The notes beneath the pieces were generated by a model that had not been told where the DNA came from, searched no databases, and saw nothing but the letters and a program-made list of their open reading frames with translations. A DNA stretch of 7,400 nt, from NCBI GenBank assembly GCA_022749905.1, contig JAKIWU010000069.1, positions 1 to 7,400 of the forward strand, written 5' to 3'. The position numbers and the translations under genes were made by a program. This document shows positions 1 to 5,826 of this stretch, piece after piece (within the stretch, counting starts at the first letter, position 1; the number at the start of each line of letters is the position of its first letter). The DNA is from Thermoplasmata archaeon. GTDB taxonomy: Archaea; Thermoplasmatota; Thermoplasmata; Lutacidiplasmatales; UBA184.

Positions 1-342
1 GCAGACGACGCCGCCCTTCGCCCCTCCGTACGGGAGGTTGACGACAGCACACTTCCAGGTCATCCACGCAGCGAGGGCCCGCACCTCGTCGATCGTCACA
101 CCCGGGTGATAGCGGATCCCGCCCTTCGAGGGGCCGCGCGCTTGGTTGTACTGGACACGGAATCCTGTGAAAACCCGGTAGGACCCGTTGTCCATCCGAA
201 CGGGAAAATTGACCGTCAGCTCGCGCTTCGGGTGCTTGAGAATCTCCCGAATGCCCGAGTCGAGGTTCAGGAGGTCGGCGACAATGTCGATCTGCTTGCG
301 CGCGGTGTCGAACGGGTTGATCGCCGAACCATCATTTCCCAT
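1..342 (-). CDS. gdhA: Glutamate dehydrogenase, N-terminal part (cut by window edge)
   Basis: Encodes the first 114 residues of a Glu/Leu/Phe/Val-type dehydrogenase; the rest lies beyond position 1. The family interconverts glutamate and 2-oxoglutarate plus ammonia with NAD(P)H in the cytoplasm, linking nitrogen and carbon metabolism. Seen in the translation: the substrate-binding and dimerisation domain with motifs GPSKGGIRYHP (residues 70-80), MTWKCAVVNLPYGGAKGG (94-111) and the family lysines K73, K97 and K109. The NAD-binding Rossmann domain is missing only because of the window edge. The ATG at 342-340 is supported by a GAGG Shine-Dalgarno at 354-351, eight bases upstream; an in-frame GTG at 369 lacks one. 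The upstream gene is divergent (PKD protein). The leader contains a long inverted repeat overlapping the Shine-Dalgarno. A glutamate rather than a leucine or phenylalanine substrate is the likely choice but cannot be proven without the C-terminal half. Confidence 0.93.
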   Translation of the reverse strand, partial: MGNDGSAINPFDTARKQIDIVADLLNLDSGIREILKHPKRELTVNFPVRMDNGSYRVFTGFRVQYNQARGPSKGGIRYHPGVTIDEVRALAAWMTWKCAVVNLPYGGAKGGVVC

Positions 343-350
343 GTGCCTGC

Positions 351-420
351 CCTCGGTGGACCGCGCCACTCTGCCATCCCTACTTGAACCTAACCCGCTC
401 CATCTCCGGGTCCACCGAGG
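351..420 (-). promoter_or_regulatory. 12-bp perfect inverted repeat in the gdh leader, covering its Shine-Dalgarno
   Basis: Arms CCTCGGTGGACC (plus strand 351-362) and GGTCCACCGAGG (409-420) are exact reverse complements separated by 46 bases. If the gdh transcript starts upstream of 420, it could fold a 12-bp stem that buries the GAGG Shine-Dalgarno (354-351) eight bases before the start codon. If transcription starts inside the loop, the arms would instead be a pair of DNA sites flanking the core promoter; the most AT-rich piece of the loop is at 381-396. No clear TATA box is visible upstream of 420 on this strand, so either reading is open. I do not recognise a known riboswitch class. Confidence 0.45.
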
Positions 421-487
421 TTGAGTCCCGGCCGATTGTTCGCGCGTCCTGGCTACTGGACCGGGGGTTGGGAGGGTTCGGGGCCCG

Positions 488-519
488 CGAGACCGTCTCT
501 ATCTGGGGACGCGGTCTCG
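488..519 (+). promoter_or_regulatory. TATA-like box inside an 8-bp inverted repeat, promoter of the PKD gene
   Basis: CGAGACCG (488-495) and CGGTCTCG (512-519) are exact reverse complements with a 16-base spacer. The spacer contains CTCTATCT (497-504), which closely matches CTTTATCT in front of the GAPDH gene. The box ends 40 bases before the ATG at 544, so an archaeal start about 25 bases downstream of the box would give a leader of roughly 18 bases. The repeat would then lie upstream of the transcript and act as DNA, for example as an operator whose bound repressor blocks TBP. The regulator is unknown. Confidence 0.5.
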
Positions 520-534
520 GGATTGAGGCACGAC

Positions 535-538
535 GGAG
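535..538 (+). promoter_or_regulatory. Shine-Dalgarno GGAG deciding the PKD gene start
   Basis: GGAG lies five bases before the ATG at 544. It supports that start over an in-frame TTG at 421, whose extra 41 residues precede, rather than contain, a signal peptide. Confidence 0.6.
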
Positions 539-543
539 ACTCG

Positions 544-1698
544 ATGCCGTACACATCGAGAGGTCGACCGATCCTCGGCGCGTTCGCCGTCCTGCTCCTC
601 GTCGCGATCGCAGGCTCCTCCGGCGGCGCCTCGTCGGACCTTCGGGCGGGCGCGATCCCTCCGCCGCTCGCCTCGACGATCACCCTCACGGTCGCCTCGA
701 GCCTCCCCGGGCCTCCCGGCCTCTACTCTTGGCAGATCCTTCCAGCGAACATCACCTTCCATGCCCAACTCAGCGGGAGTGGAGCTTCGGTCGGCACCCC
801 GAGCTGGAACTTTGGCGACGGTCACGCCATCTCGGGAGGGTGGGTCCGCGCGAACATCTTCTCGGACCCCGGGACCTATCTTGTGGTGGCCGTTGAGAAC
901 GACTCGACCGGTCAGGTCGCGACGGGTTCCTTCCCCGTCCTCCTCGAGGGCGCGTACAACCCGTGGGCAGGCTTCGCGTCGATCGTCGCGGCATCCCCTC
1001 AGGTGGCTCCCGACAACCAGAGCGTCTCCTTCTCTCCCGGAACCGCACCCGGAAGCGTGCTCAGCACCTCGTGGTCGTTCGGGGATGGCGGCTCGAGCAA
1101 CCGAACCAATCCGAGCCATGCCTTCCGGGCCGGGACGTACAGCGTTCGCCTCGTGGAGCGCGTAACAACGGTGGGTTCGCTCAACAATTCCTCGTCAGCC
1201 CACAACCTGACCTCGTACGTGACGGTCGTTTCCGTCGCCCCCGGGGGACCCCTAACCGCAACTGTGGCGACCACGAACGCGACCTGGTGGAGTCCAGGAG
1301 GGTGCAACGGGGGCCCGATCGAACTCAACGAGACGTTCGTTGCCGCGATCGCCGGCGGTTTCGCACCGTACTCTGCGATGTGGAGCTTTGGGGACGGGAC
1401 GATGATCTCCTCGCCCGGACCGGTCTTCCACACATGGTCGAACGTCGGACCGAACACTGCCCGCTTGACGGTCACGGACTCCCACGGAAACGTCGCCACG
1501 GCGGTCGTGGCTACCGCGCTTCCGACTCCCTACTCGAGCTGTCCGCCGATCTTCCTGCCACTTCCTCCGTCCCCCCTCGTTTCCCCGGTGGCGCCGACAC
1601 TCCTCGTGTTGCTCTTGGGATCCGGCATCGCGACGATTGCCGTCGCGGTGGTGGTGGTCGTCCGGTTCGGGCCCTCCCGACCCCCTAACTGGTCCTGA
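544..1698 (+). CDS. Secreted, membrane-anchored protein with three PKD domains
   Basis: The 384-residue protein begins with a signal peptide (basic start, hydrophobic core about 10-23, small residues to 30). It ends with a transmembrane helix at about 349-373 and a short basic tail, so most of it should sit outside the cell, held at its C-terminus. Three PKD (polycystic kidney disease, Ig-like beta-sandwich) domains are marked by WNFGDG (88-93), WSFGDG (177-182) and WSFGDG (280-285). Each is followed by a GTY- or AR-type closing strand. Nine N-X-S/T sequons (N69, 119, 158, 186, 214, 215, 221, 245, 262) suggest heavy N-glycosylation. Cys254 and Cys333 bracket the third domain and could form a disulfide. 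A proline-rich linker (about 327-348) precedes the anchor. PKD domains generally mediate protein-protein or carbohydrate contacts; no catalytic domain is visible, so an S-layer, adhesion or scaffold role is inference. The gene end overlaps thiL tail to tail by 14 bases. Confidence 0.9.
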   Translation: MPYTSRGRPILGAFAVLLLVAIAGSSGGASSDLRAGAIPPPLASTITLTVASSLPGPPGLYSWQILPANITFHAQLSGSGASVGTPSWNFGDGHAISGGWVRANIFSDPGTYLVVAVENDSTGQVATGSFPVLLEGAYNPWAGFASIVAASPQVAPDNQSVSFSPGTAPGSVLSTSWSFGDGGSSNRTNPSHAFRAGTYSVRLVERVTTVGSLNNSSSAHNLTSYVTVVSVAPGGPLTATVATTNATWWSPGGCNGGPIELNETFVAAIAGGFAPYSAMWSFGDGTMISSPGPVFHTWSNVGPNTARLTVTDSHGNVATAVVATALPTPYSSCPPIFLPLPPSPLVSPVAPTLLVLLLGSGIATIAVAVVVVVRFGPSRPPNWS

Positions 1699-2686
1699 AC
1701 GGGTCCCATCCGGCCCTTGGCATGGGTCGGCGTCGTCCCCCGTCGGAAACATAGGCGCCGCGACCGCGCTCGACGACGCCGATGAGCGTCGCCTGGCCTC
1801 CGATGCACCGGACACGGCGGATCGCCTCCGCGGCGCGCGCCGGTGGAATCGCCGCGAGAAGTTCGTAGTCACCACCGTAGAAGGCCAGCGAACTCCGGCG
1901 TGGCGCGCCCCGAATCGTGCGCAGACCCGGATGGAACGGAAGCCTCGCGAACTCGACGACGATCCGCACTCCGCTCGCGTGTGCGAGACTCCGTGCGCCG
2001 TCCGCGAGACCATCCGAAGTGTCCACCATGGCATGGACGAGGGGAGCGAGGCATCGACCTTCGCCGAGCCGAGGCTCGATCGCAACGAGCCGTCGCAGGT
2101 CGATCCTGCGGAGTCTGCGGCCCTGGAGGATCGGGAACGCGGCGACCCCGCCCGCACCCACCCTGCCCGTCGTGAGGAGCACATCTCCGGGGCGAGCACC
2201 CGATCGAGCCGGGAGAGCCCCTGCTGGCGCCCATCCGACGATCGTCCCGACGACGGCGCGCTCGCTCGCCTGTTTGGTGTCGCCCCCCAGGACGTGGCAC
2301 CCGTGCTGGGATGCGAACGCCTCAGCGCCACGGACGACGGACCGGCACCATCGCTCCGGGGTCGCTCGTGGGATGAGAAGATCGAGGAGCACCGCGAGAG
2401 GTGTTCCGCCTTTCGAGGCGAGATCGCTCAGGCTCGCGGCGACCGCGGCACGGCCGATGCGCTCGGGGGGCGTCTCCGACAGGAAATGTGTACCCTCGGA
2501 CAGCGCGTCCGTCGTGAGCAGAAGGTGGGTACCGCGGAATCGCACCGCTGCCACGTCGTCCCCCATCCTGAGCCCCGAGCTTCCGGTCCGTCGGAGCGCG
2601 CGTTCGAGCCATCGGTGGAACCGGGCCTCATCGAACCCCCGCGAGGTTGAAGGGATCGTGGGCCGCGTGCGAGCGCGCCGGCTCAT
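1685..2686 (-). CDS. thiL: Thiamine-monophosphate kinase ThiL
   Basis: ThiL phosphorylates thiamine monophosphate with ATP to give thiamine diphosphate, the last step of cofactor synthesis, in the cytoplasm. The 333-residue length is normal for the family. Family motifs in order: GDD (42-44) and TTDALSEGTHF (58-68), which bind Mg2+ and substrate; SDLASKGG (87-94); GGDT (134-137); VDTSDGLAD (221-229); and GGDYELL (271-277). The metal-binding aspartates D43, D44, D60, D88, D136, D222 and D225 are all present, so the enzyme should be active. The ATG at 2686 is chosen because it overlaps the stop of the upstream acyl-CoA dehydrogenase as ATGA. Reading further upstream gives arginine-rich sequence typical of an antisense frame. 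An extra stretch of about 15 basic and polar residues at the N-terminus is not part of the core fold. No other thiamine genes are in view. Confidence 0.94.
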   Translation of the reverse strand: MSRRARTRPTIPSTSRGFDEARFHRWLERALRRTGSSGLRMGDDVAAVRFRGTHLLLTTDALSEGTHFLSETPPERIGRAAVAASLSDLASKGGTPLAVLLDLLIPRATPERWCRSVVRGAEAFASQHGCHVLGGDTKQASERAVVGTIVGWAPAGALPARSGARPGDVLLTTGRVGAGGVAAFPILQGRRLRRIDLRRLVAIEPRLGEGRCLAPLVHAMVDTSDGLADGARSLAHASGVRIVVEFARLPFHPGLRTIRGAPRRSSLAFYGGDYELLAAIPPARAAEAIRRVRCIGGQATLIGVVERGRGAYVSDGGRRRPMPRAGWDPFRTS

Positions 2687-3876
2687 TTGTACGGGACGAA
2701 CTCCGGGCCGAGGAGTTCCCGCCCTAGGATAATCCGCATGATGTTGAGACCGCCTTCCGCGCCGACCATGTACGACATGATCCCTCGCAGTCCGCGCTCG
2801 AGGCCGACGTCCTTGGTGTAGCCGGCGGCACCAAACCAGGCCATCACCTTGCGAACGGTGTCGAACGCGATGGGAGGCGCTGAGAGCTTCACCGCAGCCA
2901 CCGCACGGTCGAGCTCCGCATGCCGGGTGAGCCCGCCCTGCATCGCGTGCTGGTCGAGGAGCCATGCGGCCCGTCGGCACTGCCACTTGACAGCCTCGAT
3001 CCCGACGTAGAGGTCGACGAGCTCGAACTGGATCCCCTCGTACTTCCCGAGGGGGTGGCCGAACGCGGTCCGTTCCTTGACGTAGGCGGACCCGGCCTCC
3101 AGCGCGCGCTCTGCGGCACCGACGCAGGCCGCGGCCACGAACGTCCGAGCGACGCGGAATCCCTCGAGGGCCGTCTCGAATCCTTTCCCTTCCGGACCGA
3201 CGAGATTCGCCGCGGGCACCCGGACCGAATCATACGAGAGGGAACCGGTCGAGATCCCCATCCGACCCATGTTCTCGAACCGCTGGATCGAGATCCCCGC
3301 CGAGCGCGTCGGGACGTACAGGAGATGGAATCCCTCCCCCCCCGCATCGCGGGCCAGCGTGAGGTGGCCGCCGCCGAGGGCCTTGGCCTCCTCGACGCCG
3401 GAGATGAAGGTCTTCTCCCCCCGCAGGATGAACTCGTCGGCCCCTCGAGTCGCTGTGGTCTTGAGGTTCGCGAGATCGCTCCCCCCACCCGGCTCCGTCG
3501 TGGCGATCCCGAGGAATGCCTCGCCCCGGCAGACCGCAGGAAGCACCTCGTGGGCGGTTCCGGGCCTTCCCTTGCGGCTCAGCAACCAACCCCATCCTGC
3601 TTCGAGCAGGAAGAACACCGCCGTCGCCATCGAGAGATCCCCGCGGCCGATCTCCTCTGCGGCGAGCTCGGTGAGGACCGCCGACGCGCCCATGCCGCCG
3701 AATTCGGCGGGGACGGGCATGGCGAGCAAGCCGAGCTCGGCCATGGACTTCAGGACCTCCGGGGGGATCCGGCCCTCGTTGTCGATCCGCGCCTCGTTCG
3801 GGCGGAGCACCCGGTCGCCGAATCGTCGGACCGCGTCGCGGAACGCTCCCTCTTCGTCGCTGAGCGCGAACTCCAT
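2683..3876 (-). CDS. Acyl-CoA dehydrogenase
   Basis: This FAD enzyme of 397 residues should oxidise an acyl-CoA to the 2,3-enoyl-CoA and pass electrons to electron-transfer flavoprotein. Length and order match the family: an N-terminal helical domain (about 1-120), a middle beta domain with the FAD/substrate motif ATTEPGGGSD (125-134) and EKTFISG (164-170), and a C-terminal helical domain with ERTAFGHPLGKYEGIQF (278-294). The catalytic base is probably Glu374 in VGAEGG, at the position of the usual YEG glutamate (MCAD-type). The usual short motif around that glutamate is altered, so the substrate is uncertain; fatty-acid, branched-chain or alicyclic acyl-CoA are possible. It is the first gene of a two-gene operon and its stop overlaps the thiL start. 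It diverges from the GAPDH gene across 113 bases with a TATA-like box 33 bases before the ATG and no clear Shine-Dalgarno. No ETF or beta-oxidation genes are adjacent. Confidence 0.93.
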   Translation of the reverse strand: MEFALSDEEGAFRDAVRRFGDRVLRPNEARIDNEGRIPPEVLKSMAELGLLAMPVPAEFGGMGASAVLTELAAEEIGRGDLSMATAVFFLLEAGWGWLLSRKGRPGTAHEVLPAVCRGEAFLGIATTEPGGGSDLANLKTTATRGADEFILRGEKTFISGVEEAKALGGGHLTLARDAGGEGFHLLYVPTRSAGISIQRFENMGRMGISTGSLSYDSVRVPAANLVGPEGKGFETALEGFRVARTFVAAACVGAAERALEAGSAYVKERTAFGHPLGKYEGIQFELVDLYVGIEAVKWQCRRAAWLLDQHAMQGGLTRHAELDRAVAAVKLSAPPIAFDTVRKVMAWFGAAGYTKDVGLERGLRGIMSYMVGAEGGLNIMRIILGRELLGPEFVPYK

Positions 3877-3908
3877 GCGTTCCGTTCTCGTCTCGGACGG
3901 TTCGCGAG

Positions 3909-3914
3909 CTAATA
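3909..3914 (-). promoter_or_regulatory. TATA-like box of the acyl-CoA dehydrogenase-thiL operon
   Basis: On the minus strand this reads TATTAG within GGCCTATTAGC, an AT-rich island in GC-rich surroundings. It lies 33 bases before the ATG at 3876, which would place a transcript start about 8-10 bases before the start codon. Confidence 0.4.
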
Positions 3915-3923
3915 GGCCCTCTC

Positions 3924-3942
3924 GCCGCAGCTCGGCTGCGGC
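3924..3942. promoter_or_regulatory. Perfect 19-bp palindrome between divergent promoters
   Basis: GCCGCAGC (3924-3931), a 3-base centre TCG, and GCTGCGGC (3935-3942) form a perfect dyad. It lies between the acyl-CoA dehydrogenase TATA-like box, nine bases to its left, and the GAPDH TATA-like box, five bases to its right. It therefore sits next to, or on, the TFB recognition element of both promoters. A dimeric regulator bound here could control both transcription units. It lies upstream of both predicted transcript starts, so a role as an RNA hairpin is less likely. Confidence 0.5.
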
Positions 3943-3947
3943 AACTC

Positions 3948-3955
3948 CTTTATCT
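3948..3955 (+). promoter_or_regulatory. TATA-like box of the GAPDH gene
   Basis: CTTTATCT stands out in a GC-rich region and ends 35 bases before the ATG at 3990. With the usual archaeal spacing, transcription would begin about 10-15 bases before the start codon. No Shine-Dalgarno is visible in that short leader. Confidence 0.5.
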
Positions 3956-3989
3956 CGAATCCACCTCGAGCGGCCGGCCCGGGGCTCTC

Positions 3990-5018
3990 ATGACGGTCAA
4001 GGTGGCGGTCCACGGGTACGGAACGATCGGCAAGCGCGTGGCCGACGCGGTCACCCGACAGTCCGACATGAAGCTCGTCGGCGTGGCGAAGACCCGCCCG
4101 AGCCACGAGGCGCGCTCCGCGCTCGCCAAGGGGTACAAGCTGTTCCTCGCAGGGGCGGGTCAGCGCGACGCGTTCGATCGTGCCGGTATTCCGCTCGCTG
4201 GCACCGCCGCCGAGATGATCCGAGAAGCGGACGTCGTGATCGATTGCGCGCCGGACAAGGTCGGCCGGGAGAACGCGCGCCTCTACCAAGAGGCGAAGGT
4301 GGCGGCCATCTTCCAGGGCGGGGAGAAGGCCGACATCGCCGAGGTCTCGTTCAGCGCGCTCGCGAACTTCGAGGCCGCCCGGGGGAAGCGGACGGTGCGC
4401 GTCGTCTCCTGCAACACGACCGGTATCGCTCGCGCTGCCGCGGTCCTCGAGCCGGCGTTCGGGGTTGCTCATTGGGAGGCGACGATCGTACGGCGGGGCG
4501 CGGATCCGGCCGAATCGCACAAGGGACCGATCAACGGGATCCTCCCGACGTTCAAGCTCCCGTCGCACCACGGCCCGGACGTGAAGAGCATCTTCCCTTC
4601 GCTGCCGATCACGACGATCGCGATGGTCGTCCCGACTACGCTCATGCACGTGCACGTCAATCACGTGAAGCTCACCAGGGCCCCAGCGAGCGCGTCTGAG
4701 GTGCTCGAGAGATTCCGGAAGACTCCCCGGTTCCATCTGTTCCGTGAGTGGGAGGGCGTCGAGGGGACCCCTCAGGTCATGGAGTTCGCCCGGGATCGAG
4801 GAGGCCCCGGCCGCTCCGACATGATGGAGAATGCGCTCTGGGAGAACGGGCTCCGTCTCGATGGACCGGATCTCTACTTCTTCCAGGCGATCCACCAGGA
4901 ATCGATCGTCGTCCCCGAGAACATCGACGCCATCCGGGCCACGATGAACCTCGCCCCGGACGCTGCCACCTCGATTGCGCAGACCGATCGTTCTCTCGGA
5001 ATCCCCGCGCCCGAGTAA
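3990..5018 (+). CDS. gap: Archaeal type II glyceraldehyde-3-phosphate dehydrogenase
   Basis: The 342-residue protein is the archaeal phosphorylating GAPDH (NAD(P)+-dependent). It interconverts glyceraldehyde 3-phosphate and 1,3-bisphosphoglycerate in glycolysis and gluconeogenesis in the cytoplasm. The Rossmann fold starts at the N-terminus (VAVHGYGTIGKRVADAV, residues 5-21). The catalytic cysteine is Cys141 in SCNTTG, the phosphate-binding motif is PSHHGPDV (191-198), and the active-site His220 lies in PTTLMHVHV (215-223). Length and motifs match the archaeal family, not the bacterial/eukaryotic type I enzyme. The start is fixed because the Rossmann strand begins three residues after the ATG. 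It has its own TATA-like box and diverges from the acyl-CoA dehydrogenase operon, with a shared palindrome between them. A VIT-type transporter follows 75 bases downstream on the same strand and may be partly cotranscribed. In many archaea this enzyme serves mainly gluconeogenesis, but its direction cannot be judged here. Confidence 0.96.
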   Translation: MTVKVAVHGYGTIGKRVADAVTRQSDMKLVGVAKTRPSHEARSALAKGYKLFLAGAGQRDAFDRAGIPLAGTAAEMIREADVVIDCAPDKVGRENARLYQEAKVAAIFQGGEKADIAEVSFSALANFEAARGKRTVRVVSCNTTGIARAAAVLEPAFGVAHWEATIVRRGADPAESHKGPINGILPTFKLPSHHGPDVKSIFPSLPITTIAMVVPTTLMHVHVNHVKLTRAPASASEVLERFRKTPRFHLFREWEGVEGTPQVMEFARDRGGPGRSDMMENALWENGLRLDGPDLYFFQAIHQESIVVPENIDAIRATMNLAPDAATSIAQTDRSLGIPAPE

Positions 5019-5061
5019 GGGCGCCAGCGAGTTTCGCTCGACGGTACAGCCTGCAACGACA

Positions 5062-5070
5062 CCTTTTTCC
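5062..5070 (+). promoter_or_regulatory. T-rich element between GAPDH and the VIT gene
   Basis: CCTTTTTCC is the only T-run in the 75-base gap. It could be a weak TATA-like box (about 25 bases before the ATG at 5094, implying a leaderless transcript) or an archaeal T-rich terminator for the GAPDH transcript. The sequence does not decide. A weak 5-bp hairpin (AGCGA/TCGCT) lies at 5026-5038. Confidence 0.3.
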
Positions 5071-5093
5071 GAGCGCCTTCAGTCGCGCCTCGG

Positions 5094-5801
5094 ATGGCAC
5101 CGGAGGCCCACGAGGTCCATCCGCACCGCACCTTCCTCTCCGACTTCATCCTCGGGAGCCAGGACGGGCTCGTCAACGTCTTGGGGATCCTTCTCGGCCT
5201 CGTCGCCGCTTCGACGCATCTGCGGCTCATCCTCGTGGCGACCTTGGCCGCACTCGGTGCCGAAACGATCTCGATGGCCGCGGTCGCCTACACCTCGACC
5301 GCATCACGGCGGAAGCTCTACCTCGGTGAGGAAGCGCGCGAGCGTCGAGAGATGCGCGAGGTGCCCGACATCGAACGGGCCGAGGTGCGGGTCGTGCTCG
5401 AGAAGTGGGGGTATACCGGCGAGCGGTTGGAGCGGCTCCTTGAGGAAATCTGCGGCAATCCGAAGGCCATGCTCGAGATCATGATGGCGTTCGAGCTTCG
5501 CCTCCAGCCGGTCGAGGCGAACGAGGCGCGACGGAGCTTCGCGACCGTCGGTCTTGCCACCGTGATCGGCTCGATCGTGCCCCTCATCCCCGTCTTCCTC
5601 GACCCGAACGATCTGCACACCGCGGTGATCGGCTCGGTCGTGCTGAGCGCGATCGTCCTGTTCAGCATCGGAGCCTACGAGGCGAGGACGACGATGTCGT
5701 CCCTCTGGCGCAGTGGAGCGCAGATGATCGCGATCGGGCTCGCAGCAGGTTTCGCAGGATTCCTCATCGGACATTTCCTCGGAGCAGCGCCGGGAATGTA
5801 G
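5094..5801 (+). CDS. VIT1/CCC1-family iron/manganese transporter
   Basis: The 235-residue membrane protein belongs to the vacuolar iron transporter family, which moves Fe2+ or Mn2+ out of the cytoplasm in exchange for protons. Five transmembrane helices are visible at about 17-40, 43-68, 150-170, 176-198 and 206-232. The first helix has the family signature LGSQDGLVNVLG (20-31) with Asp24; the second has AETISM (56-61) with Glu57 and Met61. Between helices 2 and 3 is a Glu-rich cytoplasmic domain of about 80 residues carrying E83-x2-E86, E94-x2-E97 and M130-M131-x2-E134. As I recall it, this spacing matches the metal-binding domain of the plant VIT1 structure exactly. No Shine-Dalgarno precedes the ATG. 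The stop codon runs into a perfect hairpin, and the next gene is convergent. Substrate choice between iron and manganese is not decidable. In an archaeon the protein sits in the plasma membrane, so export and detoxification are likely. Confidence 0.92.
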   Translation: MAPEAHEVHPHRTFLSDFILGSQDGLVNVLGILLGLVAASTHLRLILVATLAALGAETISMAAVAYTSTASRRKLYLGEEARERREMREVPDIERAEVRVVLEKWGYTGERLERLLEEICGNPKAMLEIMMAFELRLQPVEANEARRSFATVGLATVIGSIVPLIPVFLDPNDLHTAVIGSVVLSAIVLFSIGAYEARTTMSSLWRSGAQMIAIGLAAGFAGFLIGHFLGAAPGM

Positions 5802-5815
5802 AGGGGAGTCCCCTC
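5801..5815. terminator. Perfect hairpin between convergent genes
   Basis: GAGGGGAGTCCCCTC is a perfect dyad (7-base arms around a single G; 6 bp with a 3-base loop when folded). It starts on the last base of the VIT stop codon and ends 11 bases before the stop of the opposing gene. Its position suggests a bidirectional 3'-end structure. No T-tract follows on either strand, so it may act as a stabilising 3' hairpin rather than a classic terminator. Confidence 0.45.
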
Positions 5816-5826
5816 GGAACCCCACA

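Noticed and set aside
343..395. tRNA-like stretch on the minus strand (TGGCAGAGTGGC after seven bases, nearby GTTCAA)
   Set aside because: No acceptor, anticodon or T-arm pairing can be completed, and the continuation runs into the gdh coding region.
380..403. Eight-codon minus-strand upstream reading frame (MERVRFK plus stop) in the gdh leader loop
   Set aside because: GGAG abuts its ATG with no spacing, there is no amino-acid bias linked to glutamate, and such short frames arise often by chance.
421..543. In-frame extension of the PKD gene from a TTG at 421
   Set aside because: The added 41 residues are not a signal peptide and would precede one. They overlap the promoter-like repeat, and the ATG at 544 has a proper Shine-Dalgarno.
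1252..2650. Long frames on both strands across the PKD-thiL junction (359 codons minus, 337 codons plus)
   Set aside because: Arginine-rich compositions typical of antisense frames; they overlap well-supported PKD and thiL coding sequences.
2686..2986. N-terminal extension of thiL into the acyl-CoA dehydrogenase gene
   Set aside because: The extra 100 residues are Arg/His-rich out-of-frame sequence; ThiL motifs begin after the ATG at 2686 and total length is then normal.
2920..4895. Long frames opposite or out of frame with the acyl-CoA dehydrogenase and GAPDH genes
   Set aside because: They cover genes with complete family motifs and show low-complexity Arg/Pro/Glu composition without recognisable domains.
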